Positions 8,778 through 16,494 are shown, counted from the first letter of the stretch. The stretch is DNA of 29,097 nucleotides from JBBDLF01 sp040879025 (GCA_040879025.1 JBBDLF010000016.1:1-29097); one strand, 5' to 3'. Notes: a model not told the origin generated them from the letters alone. Numbers and translations are program-made.

Positions 8778-10619
8778 TTACTCCGCCACAACCAGCGTAA
8801 ATACGCTGCCCTTGCCGGGCTCACTTTTACAGCATATCGTGCCGTTCAGCAATTCGGCAAGTTTGCTGCTGAGATACAGCCCCAGTCCGGTCCCTTCGTG
8901 CATTTTTTCCGTTCGGTCATACACCTGCGCGAAAGCCGAAAACAGTTTTTTTTGGTGTTGTGCCGCTATTCCGATGCCCGTGTCTTTTACCTGAAACTCA
9001 GCACAGTAACCTACCGGCTTTCTGTTTTTTCGGCGTACGCTAACGGTGATTTCGCCTTTTTCGGTATATTTAACCGCATTATTGACCAGATTAATTATAA
9101 TCTGGCTCAGTGCGCGGTTGTCAGTATTCATCACAAGGCCGGCCGCGGGCAAATTAATGTGCATTTTTAGCCCCTTCTCTTCCGCTCGGGGGCGAAGTCC
9201 CGCAACCACTTCCTTCACAATCTCACAACAATCGGTTGGCTCCATGAAAGCTTCGGCCTTGCCCGCCTCTATCCTTGCCACATCCAGCAGGTCATTGATT
9301 AGAGAGAGCAAGTGTTTACCGCTGGTCTGGATGGTTCGTAACTGGTTTATCTGTTCGTCATTCAGGGGCCCGGGAAGCTGCATCAACAGGGTGCCGGTAA
9401 ATCCTATAATGGCGTTCAACGGTGTGCGCAGTTCGTGGCTCATACTGGCCAGAAAATGGTCTTTAGCCTCGTTGGCGCCTGCCAGTTCCAGGTTTTTTTC
9501 CTGCAACGCCTTTTCAAAGCGTTTACGCTCGGTGATGTCGCGTATCGCGCCTGAAATCAGCATGCCTTCCTCGGTTTCCAGCGGACTAAGGCTGATCTCA
9601 ATGGGAAACTCCGTGCCATCCTTGCGCAGACCGAACAGTTCCAGGCCTACACCCATGGGGCGAAACTTGGGGTCTTTAAAAAACTGGTCGCGATATTTTG
9701 GATGCTTCTTGCGATAACGCCCCGGAATCAATGTTTCAATCTTTTGGCCTAGCAATTCTTCTCTGGCAAAACCGAACAGTTTTTCGGTTTGTGAATTAAT
9801 CAGGTTGATTTTGCCGCGCTGGTCTACGATTACCATCGCATCTGGCGCTGATTCCAGCAGCCCTTTGAATTTTTGTTCGGCTTTTTTCCGTCCCGATACA
9901 TCGCGTATCGCACTTATGATCAAAGTGCCGGCTTCTGTTTGTAGCGGACTCAGGCTGATCTCGACGGGAAATTCGGAATTGTCCGCGCGCAAGCCGTATA
10001 ATTCCAGCCCCGCACCCATCGTGCGTACTCTGGGTTGTGAGGCATACAATGAACGGTGTTGTACGTGCTGACTGCGCAGGCTTACAGGCAACAATATCTC
10101 AATGGGTTTACCAAACAGATTATCCTTGTTATACCCGAACATCGCACCGGCCTGGGAGTTGGCCAGCAAAATACGACCGGCTGCATTGACCAGAACAATA
10201 CCGTCGGGAGTGGATTCAAACAATTCACCAAATCGCGCGGTGATGTAGTCGGCATCGCGCCGGGACTTTAACTGGGTAACATCTTTCTCGCTGAACAGCA
10301 GATATTTCAACTTGCCGGCTTCGTCGTTGATCACCTTGGCGGAGACATCAACAAAAACCAGGGAACCGTTCTTATGCAGGCGATTGGATTCAAATTCAGT
10401 GTGGCCGGTAGCCAGCAACTGATGCCGAATACCATCCATTTCTGACAGTAATTTAGGGGGAATGATGAGGTCGGAAAGCGATTGGCCAACCGCTTCTTCA
10501 GAGGAATATCCAAATATAGACTCAGCACCGCTGGACCAGTACAAAACTTCACCGCCAACCGCTGTCGCAATCAGGGCATCAGGGGACTCCTCCATCAGGA
10601 GTGTATCCAGTGCAACCAT
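8778..10619 (-). CDS. Soluble PAS-PAS-PAS sensor histidine kinase
   Basis: A 613-residue cytosolic histidine kinase with no transmembrane segment. PAS domains lie at about 1-118, 128-248 and 250-370. PAS2 and PAS3 share long blocks (MGxGLELxGLR, EFPxEISLSPLxTE), which points to an internal duplication. HisKA follows with the phosphorylated His395 in SMSHELRTPLNAIIGF, then a HATPase_c domain with N box (INLVNNAVKYTEKG), G1 (VKDTGIGI) and G2 (GTGLGLYLSSKLAE). It lacks its own receiver, and the next two genes carry three receivers in all, so the three genes look like a split phosphorelay. Ligands of the PAS domains cannot be told; they could bind haem, flavin or small molecules. Confidence 0.92.
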   Translation of the reverse strand: MVALDTLLMEESPDALIATAVGGEVLYWSSGAESIFGYSSEEAVGQSLSDLIIPPKLLSEMDGIRHQLLATGHTEFESNRLHKNGSLVFVDVSAKVINDEAGKLKYLLFSEKDVTQLKSRRDADYITARFGELFESTPDGIVLVNAAGRILLANSQAGAMFGYNKDNLFGKPIEILLPVSLRSQHVQHRSLYASQPRVRTMGAGLELYGLRADNSEFPVEISLSPLQTEAGTLIISAIRDVSGRKKAEQKFKGLLESAPDAMVIVDQRGKINLINSQTEKLFGFAREELLGQKIETLIPGRYRKKHPKYRDQFFKDPKFRPMGVGLELFGLRKDGTEFPIEISLSPLETEEGMLISGAIRDITERKRFEKALQEKNLELAGANEAKDHFLASMSHELRTPLNAIIGFTGTLLMQLPGPLNDEQINQLRTIQTSGKHLLSLINDLLDVARIEAGKAEAFMEPTDCCEIVKEVVAGLRPRAEEKGLKMHINLPAAGLVMNTDNRALSQIIINLVNNAVKYTEKGEITVSVRRKNRKPVGYCAEFQVKDTGIGIAAQHQKKLFSAFAQVYDRTEKMHEGTGLGLYLSSKLAELLNGTICCKSEPGKGSVFTLVVAE

Positions 10620-10953
10620 AAGCCGCTCCCGCCCGTTATGTTTCTTCTGAATCCTGCGTCGGACGCCTCATCCATGGGGGGATGCCAGAATTACACACAT
10701 ATAGGGCCTGTGACAACAGATACTCATGCGCGCTCAGGCCAGGGATATCGGGCGCCACGGCCAGTTGGGGTGGGCCATGGACCAGATGGGGTCAGTGGCG
10801 AATGATTATCATTCGCCACTGACCCTCAGCGGGCGCAGCGGGCCATGACTCCGGCGTGCAGTCATTCAGTAAATTCCGTCGATCACATTGCATATCCTGT
10901 ATCGGGTGGCAATAATAGAGAACTGGGGAAAACCGGAATAGGGAGAAGAGGGG
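10620..10953. other. Divergent intergenic region
   Basis: This 334-nt spacer lies between the divergent kinase operon (minus) and the secreted-protein gene (plus). It holds the palindromic repeat at 10788-10826. A purine-rich ribosome site (GGAGAAGAGGGG) precedes the ATG at 10954. No convincing -35/-10 pair was found for either direction. Confidence 0.6.
10788..10826. repeat. REP-like palindrome, copy 5 (best preserved)
   Basis: GGGGTCAGTGGCGAATGA, centre TTA, then the reverse complement with a single terminal mismatch: 39 nt in all, with a stem of about 17 pairs. The inner 13 bases AATGATTATCATT are the reverse complement of the core of the classical Fur consensus. This is the only copy not at the 3' end of a gene. 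Confidence 0.92.
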
Positions 10954-12165
10954 ATGGAACACAGAACATTTCGACAGGCGACCAGTAAAATTGCGGCCAT
11001 CTTGCTACTGTTTGGTCCCGCGGCAGGGCAGACTCAAGAATACTGGAACCCGTTCGCTTCGACGCCAAATAGTAACCTTCACGGGACCGTCACCTACGAT
11101 CCCGACAGCAGTCAGTTAACTCTACCCTTTGTCACGGTCAGGCCCACCGGCGAAATTGAAGGCGAACTTCTGTTCGGTGTGGTGTTAACCCATACTGGCG
11201 ACAATATGTTCCGCCTTGATAGTGTGGCGGAATTGCCAGAGGATCAGGAGTGTACCCGCGATGAAGTGAACGCGGCGATTGACCAGCTCAACCTGAACCT
11301 CACGCTGGACGAGGCGGAGTCGTTAATTGGTTGTGAGGCATCCATTGGCGGGCTGCAAACCGATCTCGAAAAGGGGCGGCTGGTACAAGCAAGTTGGACG
11401 GGCGCAGACGGTATCCCCAATACAGGCTTGGGCCTAGGTTCGTCATCCAGCTATGTGTTCTCAGGAAATCCAATGGTCTGGAGAGTCGCGTCGCACTCCG
11501 TATCTTATGTACCATTTGGTTCATTTTTGACACCTTCCGGAGCGCCTATTCACTATGCCAATGGCACGCCATCCATCAGCTTGCAGTTTCGTGAAGGTAT
11601 ATTGGAGTCTTTCAGTTATACATCGGTACGGACTTCGCAGCCATGCGACAATCCCGACTTTGTCGAACATTTTCCGCACATTCAAGCCGGTGAAAGCTAC
11701 GCTGAAGTCGTGGCCGTGCTTCAGTGCGAAGGCCAGCTAACAGATGTTACAGTTAGCGAAGATGGGGAAAGCCGTCAGTATTTGTGGAACACAGGCTCTT
11801 CACCTCTTGGTGCCGATGAAATACGCACCTCCTCGTCAGCGTACGTCATTTTTTTGAACGACAACGTCGAGGAATACGTTTTAACCTCCAGTGTCACGAA
11901 TAACAATCCGACGATCTGTACGATAGAGGAACTGAACTCGGCATACGCCTCCCTCCAGGAAGGGCAGCCGGGAATAGACCTCGAAGACAGGGTGCCTTGT
12001 GACCCACAATCTGTACGTACAACGATTAGCAGCACTAGTACGAGCACCAGCTACAGTTGGGGCACAACCAACGTGTCGCCGTCGATTTTCGAGAGCGTTA
12101 ATCGCTCATTATCCGTTCAAACTGTCGATAACGTAGTCCATCTGGTGAACCTGACAAGGCACTGA
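10954..12165 (+). CDS. Secreted protein with three BLIP/SmpA-like two-cysteine modules
   Basis: A 403-residue exported protein of unknown function. A signal peptide is apparent (basic start, hydrophobic IAAILLLFGPAAG, cleavage near residue 25). After an N-terminal beta-rich section come three modules with identical cysteine spacing: C100-C127, C231-C258 and C322-C349, each exactly 27 apart, each followed by a Trp at +47 or +48 from the first Cys (W148, W278, W369). Module 2 (GESYAEVVAVLQCEGQL, then YLWN) and module 3 (TSYSWGTTN) resemble the BLIP/SmpA-OmlA fold repeat, in which a helical half with a Gly turn precedes a strand ending in a Trp. The middle is rich in Ser and Thr. Each Cys pair probably forms a disulphide in the periplasm or outside. 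A role in binding another protein is only a guess from the fold resemblance. Start ATG has a strong GGAGAAG site. Confidence 0.75.
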   Translation: MEHRTFRQATSKIAAILLLFGPAAGQTQEYWNPFASTPNSNLHGTVTYDPDSSQLTLPFVTVRPTGEIEGELLFGVVLTHTGDNMFRLDSVAELPEDQECTRDEVNAAIDQLNLNLTLDEAESLIGCEASIGGLQTDLEKGRLVQASWTGADGIPNTGLGLGSSSSYVFSGNPMVWRVASHSVSYVPFGSFLTPSGAPIHYANGTPSISLQFREGILESFSYTSVRTSQPCDNPDFVEHFPHIQAGESYAEVVAVLQCEGQLTDVTVSEDGESRQYLWNTGSSPLGADEIRTSSSAYVIFLNDNVEEYVLTSSVTNNNPTICTIEELNSAYASLQEGQPGIDLEDRVPCDPQSVRTTISSTSTSTSYSWGTTNVSPSIFESVNRSLSVQTVDNVVHLVNLTRH

Positions 12166-12179
12166 GCGGCCTAAGCCGA

Positions 12180-12217
12180 GGGTCGGTGGCGAATGATAAT
12201 CATTCGCTTCTGACCCT
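12180..12217. repeat. REP-like palindrome, copy 6
   Basis: GGGTCGGTGGCGAATGATAATCATTCGC with a mutated right arm (TTCTGACCCT). It lies 15 nt after the secreted-protein stop and overlaps the 3' end of the convergent transposase gene, whose TGA (12200-12202) is inside it. The 19-nt centre matches the E. coli Fur consensus at 15 of 19 positions by eye. Confidence 0.88.
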
Positions 12218-12925
12218 CCTTGCGCCTCCGACCCTCCCTGTGGCCCCGGCACTCCCGATATCGTCAATTCGCACCAAGCCTCGGTTCGAAGCCGCTTCTA
12301 CCTGCTGGATAAACCGCGCGTTACCCAGCGGCCTGGAGCAGCTAGCCGCTCCGCGAATTTTGTTCAGCAGTGCAATCGGAAATTCCTCTGTAAATAGTTC
12401 CCGGTAACAGCGCTGGCGTGACTCATGATCGGGGTGTAGCGCCAGAAACTCGTCGTGATCCTTGATCAATGGATCATTCCTGCCGAAGGCATGCGCCCAA
12501 TAACTCGACCACCGATACTCGCCAGGGTGCCGCGTCATGCCCGCCCGTACCGGGTTCAATTCAATGTAACGGTAGCAGGCCAGCAAATAGTTTCTGGTAT
12601 CTATCAGGCTGTCCTTGGGACGGCCCTCCCACAGCGTTCCAGAACGCCGGTAGCGCTTGTTAATGTATTGAACATATCGCGTCCCCAGCGAGTGCATCAC
12701 CCGCGAAGTCGCTCCATCATCGGCGGGCGTCATGAGCAGGTGAATGTGATTGGTCATCAACACATACGCATGCAAACTGACGTTGTAGCGCAAGCAGGCG
12801 TCGCCCAGAAATTTCAGATAAAACAGGTAGTCCTGCTCATTGAAAAAGCAGGCGTTACGGTTGTTACCACGTTGAATAACGTGGCTGGGAACACCAGCAA
12901 GAAACATTCTTCGTTGACGCGTCAT
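12200..12925 (-). CDS. REP-associated tyrosine transposase (RAYT), Y1/IS200-like
   Basis: A 241-residue single-strand-specific transposase of the TnpA-REP group, which recognises and can move short palindromic REP sequences. Visible marks are the N-terminal RRMFLAGVPSHVIQRGNN block, the metal-binding HUH-type motif MTNHIHLL (His60, His62), GTLWEGR, and NYLLACYRYIELNPVRAGM, whose Tyr113 is the probable nucleophile. The region after about residue 175 is a less conserved C-terminal extension. The gene is alone, without an accessory TnpB, and is flanked by three units of the same palindromic family (12180, 12994, 13075), as is usual for domesticated RAYTs. Its last codons (RVRSE and stop) are read from the downstream repeat. 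Confidence 0.93.
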   Translation of the reverse strand: MTRQRRMFLAGVPSHVIQRGNNRNACFFNEQDYLFYLKFLGDACLRYNVSLHAYVLMTNHIHLLMTPADDGATSRVMHSLGTRYVQYINKRYRRSGTLWEGRPKDSLIDTRNYLLACYRYIELNPVRAGMTRHPGEYRWSSYWAHAFGRNDPLIKDHDEFLALHPDHESRQRCYRELFTEEFPIALLNKIRGAASCSRPLGNARFIQQVEAASNRGLVRIDDIGSAGATGRVGGARRVRSE

Positions 12926-12993
12926 GGCAAAGTCCTTTTTGCCAAGCGTAGGTCATTAGCTGAGTGAGTGAGAAATTTTGGCCGAAAATTGTT

Positions 12994-13023
12994 GATAATG
13001 AGAATTATTCGCCACTGACCCCC
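12994..13023. repeat. REP-like palindrome, copy 7 (partial)
   Basis: GATAATGAGAATTATTCGCC followed by ACTGACCCCC. The right arm is good, the left arm has decayed. It lies about 70 nt upstream of the transposase start. Confidence 0.8.
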
Positions 13024-13074
13024 GGTCCTCAGCCGACCATTCGCCGCCGCCCCCAGCCAGATTCCCAGTCAATC

Positions 13075-13104
13075 GGGAATGAGAATCATTCGCCACCGAC
13101 CCCC
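13075..13104. repeat. REP-like palindrome, copy 8 (partial)
   Basis: GGGAATGAGAATCATTCGCC followed by ACCGACCCCC. The right arm is intact, the left arm is lost. It ends 4 nt before the stop codon of the convergently read DUF1499 gene (minus strand). A weaker half-unit (GACCATTCGCCGCCGCCCC) precedes it at 13035-13053. Confidence 0.82.
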
Positions 13105-13108
13105 TGGG

Positions 13109-13879
13109 CTAATCCAGCATCGCCAGAAATTTCTCGATGCGTTTGCCGTTGGCGCCGGCGTCACCGCCGCCAACGCGGCTTTTGGAACGCACGTCAATCC
13201 GGCTTTGGCCGTCTCCACTCGCGGTTATCCGAATGACAACGTCATCGAGGTAGCCAGACCAAAAGGTTGTCGCGACCGCCTCGATTCTCCCTTCCGATGG
13301 TTCAGTCGCGGCAATCCGCCAGCCCATGTCCGCGGCCGCCTTCAGAGACTTGTTGAAGGCTTCATCCGCGGTAAGCGGCAGAACCTTGGGTGCGAGGTCT
13401 GGAAACCCTTGCCTTTGTTGGGCGGCAACAGCGGGGTCATACTCGGCATCATTTGGCGCCTGCATGGCGTCGCGTTCGGCCCTGAGGGCGACGAACTCCG
13501 GAGGATTCCCGGTATCGGTGGTGATGTCGTGGATGGGTGGATACCTTCCCGCCTCCGCAGCAAACAAGCCTATCGCGAGCAGCATAATAACGCCGAGCCC
13601 CAGCGCGAACGCTGAACGCTGAACCGGATACGCCGACCAGGGGCAGCCTTTGCGTCTAAGCACGCCAATCAGCCCCAGGATGACCGCGACGATGGCCGCC
13701 AAAAAAGTAATCACAAATGACAACAGTGATGGAATCGCGTTGACGGGTGTCCAAAAACCCAGATACCGGCCAACTGACATGAGGGGGATGGCGAGTACGG
13801 CGATGACCGCGATGATGAAGGCAATTCGCGCACGCCTGCGGCCAGGCTCAGGTCTCACGCTCGTGTTGGGCTCCGCCAT
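13109..13879 (-). CDS. DUF1499 family membrane protein
   Basis: A 256-residue inner-membrane protein of unknown function. Three predicted transmembrane segments lie in the first 110 residues (IAFIIAVIAVLAIPLM, FVITFLAAIVAVILGLIGVL, ALGLGVIMLLAIGLFAAEAG). A soluble domain follows with the DUF1499 hallmark YPPIHDITTDTGNPPEF, then ADMGWRIAATEPSEGRIEAVATTFWSGYLDDVVIRI and SRVGGGDAGANGKRIEKFL. ATG 13879 is chosen because GGGGGAG stands about 7 nt before it; an in-frame start 27 nt upstream has no such site. It is a single gene with RAYT repeats at its 3' side and no clear partner. Confidence 0.85.
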   Translation of the reverse strand: MAEPNTSVRPEPGRRRARIAFIIAVIAVLAIPLMSVGRYLGFWTPVNAIPSLLSFVITFLAAIVAVILGLIGVLRRKGCPWSAYPVQRSAFALGLGVIMLLAIGLFAAEAGRYPPIHDITTDTGNPPEFVALRAERDAMQAPNDAEYDPAVAAQQRQGFPDLAPKVLPLTADEAFNKSLKAAADMGWRIAATEPSEGRIEAVATTFWSGYLDDVVIRITASGDGQSRIDVRSKSRVGGGDAGANGKRIEKFLAMLD

Positions 13880-13922
13880 GGTGTCTCTCCCCCAGAAAGC
13901 AGCCATTCTACACCCGGGTGGG

Positions 13923-14010
13923 GATCAAGGACACCCACAAGAAGGGGGATCAAGGGGATCAAGGACACCCACAGAAATCCTGTCTTTGGAGGGAAATTGT
14001 GAGTGTCCCA
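13923..14010. repeat. Second repeat family cluster: GGACACCCACA units
   Basis: GATCAAGGACACCCACAAGA at 13923 and GATCAAGGACACCCACAGA around 13957 are direct copies. An imperfect inverted copy (GTGAGTGTCC) follows near 14000, giving a potential hairpin. It fills the spacer between the DUF1499 gene and the 3' end of the XRE gene, and shares its core with the cluster at 14800-14972. Confidence 0.8.
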
Positions 14011-14018
14011 TTCTACTT

Positions 14019-14255
14019 CTACCCTCCCAATTCCACCCCTCGCTTCTTCTCATACTTAAACACTTCCTCCAGCGGCAGGCCAAATAGCTCGGCAATACGG
14101 AACGCTACTTCCAGTGACGGAGAATATTTGCCCAGTTCGATGGCGTTCACGGTCTGGCGTGTAACGCGGATCTGTTGGGCGAGGTCCAACTGGCTCATGT
14201 TGCCATGCGTGGCACGCAGTTCCCGGATACGGTTCGAAATCGGCAATTTCGGCAT
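14019..14255 (-). CDS. Small XRE-type HTH transcriptional regulator
   Basis: A 78-residue protein that is almost entirely a Cro/C1 helix-turn-helix: NRIRELRATHGNMSQLDLAQQIRVTRQTVNAIELGKYSPSLEVAFRIAELFGLPLEEVFKYE. This is the compact YozG-like class usually encoded beside a small membrane protein. Its ATG overlaps the stop of the upstream membrane-protein gene by one base (TAATG), so the two are translationally coupled. It probably represses its own operon. Confidence 0.9.
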   Translation of the reverse strand: MPKLPISNRIRELRATHGNMSQLDLAQQIRVTRQTVNAIELGKYSPSLEVAFRIAELFGLPLEEVFKYEKKRGVELGG

Positions 14256-14680
14256 TAGTATCCCCTTCGGTACTGAACAATCAGCACAATCGCGCGCAGT
14301 ATTTCAGAGCAGATAATTGCGCCCAGATACAGCATGCCCCAGCCCCAGTTACCGGCGTGAGTATGAATCATCGGGAACGTAATCCCTATGACAAGTGTGA
14401 TCAATCCTACATAGGCCACCCTCGATGCGCGGAAGGCGAAGAGCTTTTCCAGTTCATCCTTGGGTATGCCCGCGTCCTCGGGTGACAGTCTTTGCGCAAT
14501 CAGCACCAGTGCAACTTCCAGGGTAACGAATGCAACCAGTGCTATGGTTGCCAGGTGCATCATGCTCCGATAGTCAGGGTCGGGTTGATGATAGGTACGA
14601 ACCATGAAGATGTAGTAAGGGAGGAACACGACGAGCAATGAGAAAATCGTGACCCAGGCTTTCTTTTCGCGAAACGACAT
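14255..14680 (-). CDS. Small four-helix integral membrane protein (DUF2178-like)
   Basis: A 141-residue protein with four hydrophobic segments: WVTIFSLLVVFLPYYIFMV, ATIALVAFVTLEVALVLIAQ, VAYVGLITLVIGITFPMI and GMLYLGAIICSEILRAIVLIV. A cytoplasmic loop contains KDELEKLFAFRASRV, a motif common in membrane proteins paired with YozG-like XRE regulators. The function is unknown. It is first in a two-gene operon with the XRE gene, and its start has a GGAG-type site (CTCCGGGAG on the coding strand). Confidence 0.8.
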   Translation of the reverse strand: MSFREKKAWVTIFSLLVVFLPYYIFMVRTYHQPDPDYRSMMHLATIALVAFVTLEVALVLIAQRLSPEDAGIPKDELEKLFAFRASRVAYVGLITLVIGITFPMIHTHAGNWGWGMLYLGAIICSEILRAIVLIVQYRRGY

Positions 14681-14799
14681 TGGTAACTCCCGGAGATAAG
14701 TTTGTTTAAGTTATTCGATTCACAGTGTCAAAAATATTGGACATTATCCTATCGGCCGGAATTACCTATGTCAAATATTATTTACACCAAAAAAGTCCA

Positions 14800-14972
14800 G
14801 GACACCCACAAGAAGGGCCAAACCCGGGACACCCACAAGAAATCGTCGCAGAACTGAATGTGTGGGTGTCCAGAAAATCTTCCGAATGTGGGGTGTCCAG
14901 AAAATCGTCCAGAATTGAACTTGTGGGTGTCCAGAAATTGAACTTATCCAGAAACCGAACTTGTGGGTGTCC
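14800..14972. repeat. Second repeat family cluster: GGACACCCACA and inverted copies
   Basis: Two forward units (GGACACCCACAAGAA at 14800 and 14828) are followed by four inverted or near-inverted units (TGTGGGTGTCC at 14861, GGGGTGTCC near 14890, CTTGTGGGTGTCC at 14920 and 14960), separated by related CAGAAA spacers. Forward and inverted units can pair into long hairpins. The cluster occupies most of the 300-nt spacer between the XRE/membrane-protein operon and the ugd 3' end and stops 9 nt before the ugd stop codon. Unit spacing is irregular, unlike a CRISPR array. Confidence 0.88.
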
Positions 14973-14981
14973 AAAACTCCG

Positions 14982-16415
14982 CTACGACGGCAATTCTTCC
15001 AGCGCGGAGGCGGTGGTCTGGTCCTCGGGAGGGGGGTCTTTGGGGTGGGGACTGGCGACGGGCACCGTCACGGAGGCGCCGCGGCCGATGCCGTAATAGG
15101 TTAGGCCTCGCGCGGCCACTCTTGCCGGGTCGTAGAGGTTGCGTCCGTCGAAGATGACTTTGTCCGCCAGCTTGGTGGTGAGCGCATCAAAATCCGGCGC
15201 GCGGAAATGTTGCCATTCGGTGCAGATCACCAAAGCGTCCGCGCCATTGAGGGCGGCATCGCGGGTGCCCACTAAACGCAGATCCTCGCGATGGCCATAA
15301 ATGCGCTCCACCTCATCCATCGCTTCAGGATCGTAGGCCTGCACGATGGCGCCGGCCTGCCACAGGGCTTCCAGCAACACACGGGACGGAGCGTCGCGCA
15401 TATCATCGGTCTTGGGTTTGAATGCCAGGCCCCAGATGGCAAAGGTTTTACCCTTCACCCTGTCGCCCCTCTCGCCCCTCTCTCCATAATGGCGGTTGAC
15501 CAGTTCCATCAGCCTCAGCTTCTGGCGGGCATTGGCGCCTTCCACCGCTTCCAGAATGCCCATCAAGCAACCGTGCTGCCGCGCCGTATGACTCAGCGCC
15601 CGCACGTCCTTGGGAAAACAGGAGCCGCCATAGCCGCAGCCGGGATAAATGAACTGGTAACCGATGCGCGGATCCGAGCCGATGCCGTTGCGCACCGCCT
15701 CCACGTCCGCACCCAGGCGCTCAGCCAGATTGGCTATTTCATTGATAAAGCTGATTTTGGTCGCCAGCATGGCGTTGGCGGCATACTTTGTCAGTTCAGC
15801 CGAGCGAATGTCCATGTAAATCACCCGGTCCGAACTGCGGTTGAACGGTTCATACAGTTCATCCATGGTCTTTTTCACCTCATCGGAATCCGTGCCGACG
15901 ATGATGCGGTCGGGCTTCATGAAATCGCTGACAGCGGCGCCTTCCTTGAGGAACTCCGGATTAGAGGCCACCGTGACGGTGTGGCTGGAGTTGCGCGCGG
16001 CGAGGGATTCCTGCACCCGGGTCTTCACCTTGTCCGAGGTGCCCACCGGCACGGTGGACTTGGTCACCACAATCTTGCTGTTAGTCATGTGCTTGCCGAT
16101 GTCCTCGGCCACCGTGAGCACATATTTCAGGTCCGCGGAGCCGTCCTCATCGGGCGGGGTACCCACGGCAATGAACAGCAGATCGGAGAAGGTCACGGCT
16201 TCGGCGCAGTCGGTGGTGAACTGCAGGGTGCCGAGTTTGGTGTTTTCCACCACGATGCGTTCGAGGCCCGATTCATAGATGGGGATGATGCCCTGCCGCA
16301 AGTCATTGATTTTCTTGTGGTCTATGTCCACACAGAGGACGTGGTGTCCCGCGTCGGCGAGGCAGGCACCGGTGACCAGGCCGACATAGCCCGTGCCGAA
16401 GATTGTGGCTTTCAT
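14982..16415 (-). CDS. ugd: UDP-glucose 6-dehydrogenase
   Basis: Oxidises UDP-glucose to UDP-glucuronate with two NAD+, feeding acidic exopolysaccharide synthesis. The 477-residue protein has the N-terminal dinucleotide fold (MKATIFGTGYVGLVTGACLADAG), the STVPVGT segment, NPEFLKEGAAVSDFMKPDR, the active-site loop GYGGSCFPKD with catalytic Cys266, and the C-terminal WGLAFKPKTDDMRDAPS block. It is longer than many relatives through a hydrophilic tail after YYGIGRG (about 30 residues) and a charged GERGERGDR insertion coded by a small tandem DNA repeat near 15470. It is transcribed away from the rfaH-wza-wzb-wzc cluster but belongs to it by function. Confidence 0.95.
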   Translation of the reverse strand: MKATIFGTGYVGLVTGACLADAGHHVLCVDIDHKKINDLRQGIIPIYESGLERIVVENTKLGTLQFTTDCAEAVTFSDLLFIAVGTPPDEDGSADLKYVLTVAEDIGKHMTNSKIVVTKSTVPVGTSDKVKTRVQESLAARNSSHTVTVASNPEFLKEGAAVSDFMKPDRIIVGTDSDEVKKTMDELYEPFNRSSDRVIYMDIRSAELTKYAANAMLATKISFINEIANLAERLGADVEAVRNGIGSDPRIGYQFIYPGCGYGGSCFPKDVRALSHTARQHGCLMGILEAVEGANARQKLRLMELVNRHYGERGERGDRVKGKTFAIWGLAFKPKTDDMRDAPSRVLLEALWQAGAIVQAYDPEAMDEVERIYGHREDLRLVGTRDAALNGADALVICTEWQHFRAPDFDALTTKLADKVIFDGRNLYDPARVAARGLTYYGIGRGASVTVPVASPHPKDPPPEDQTTASALEELPS

Positions 16416-16476
16416 GCTTTGGGAGCTTCCTTTTTGGTTCTGTTTTCGAGTGTTCGACAGGGATAATAGCAGGCCA

Positions 16477-16494
16477 GGGAGCCTCTGAATAACT
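16477..16494. mobile_element. IS-end-like remnant (CCTCTGAATAA)
   Basis: GGGAGCCTCTGAATAACT matches the segment at 27053-27070 (GGGAACCTCTGAATAAAT) at 16 of 18 positions, in the same orientation. The form resembles terminal inverted repeats of IS5-type elements. No transposase is nearby, so this is at most a scar. Confidence 0.4.

Noticed and set aside
12964..13236. Plus-strand frame through the repeats upstream of the RAYT
   Set aside because: The translation is made of repeat-derived peptides (NENHSPPTP type) and overlaps the DUF1499 gene on the other strand.
14800..14972. Possible CRISPR array
   Set aside because: Units are short, alternate in orientation and have irregular, related spacers; no cas gene is near.
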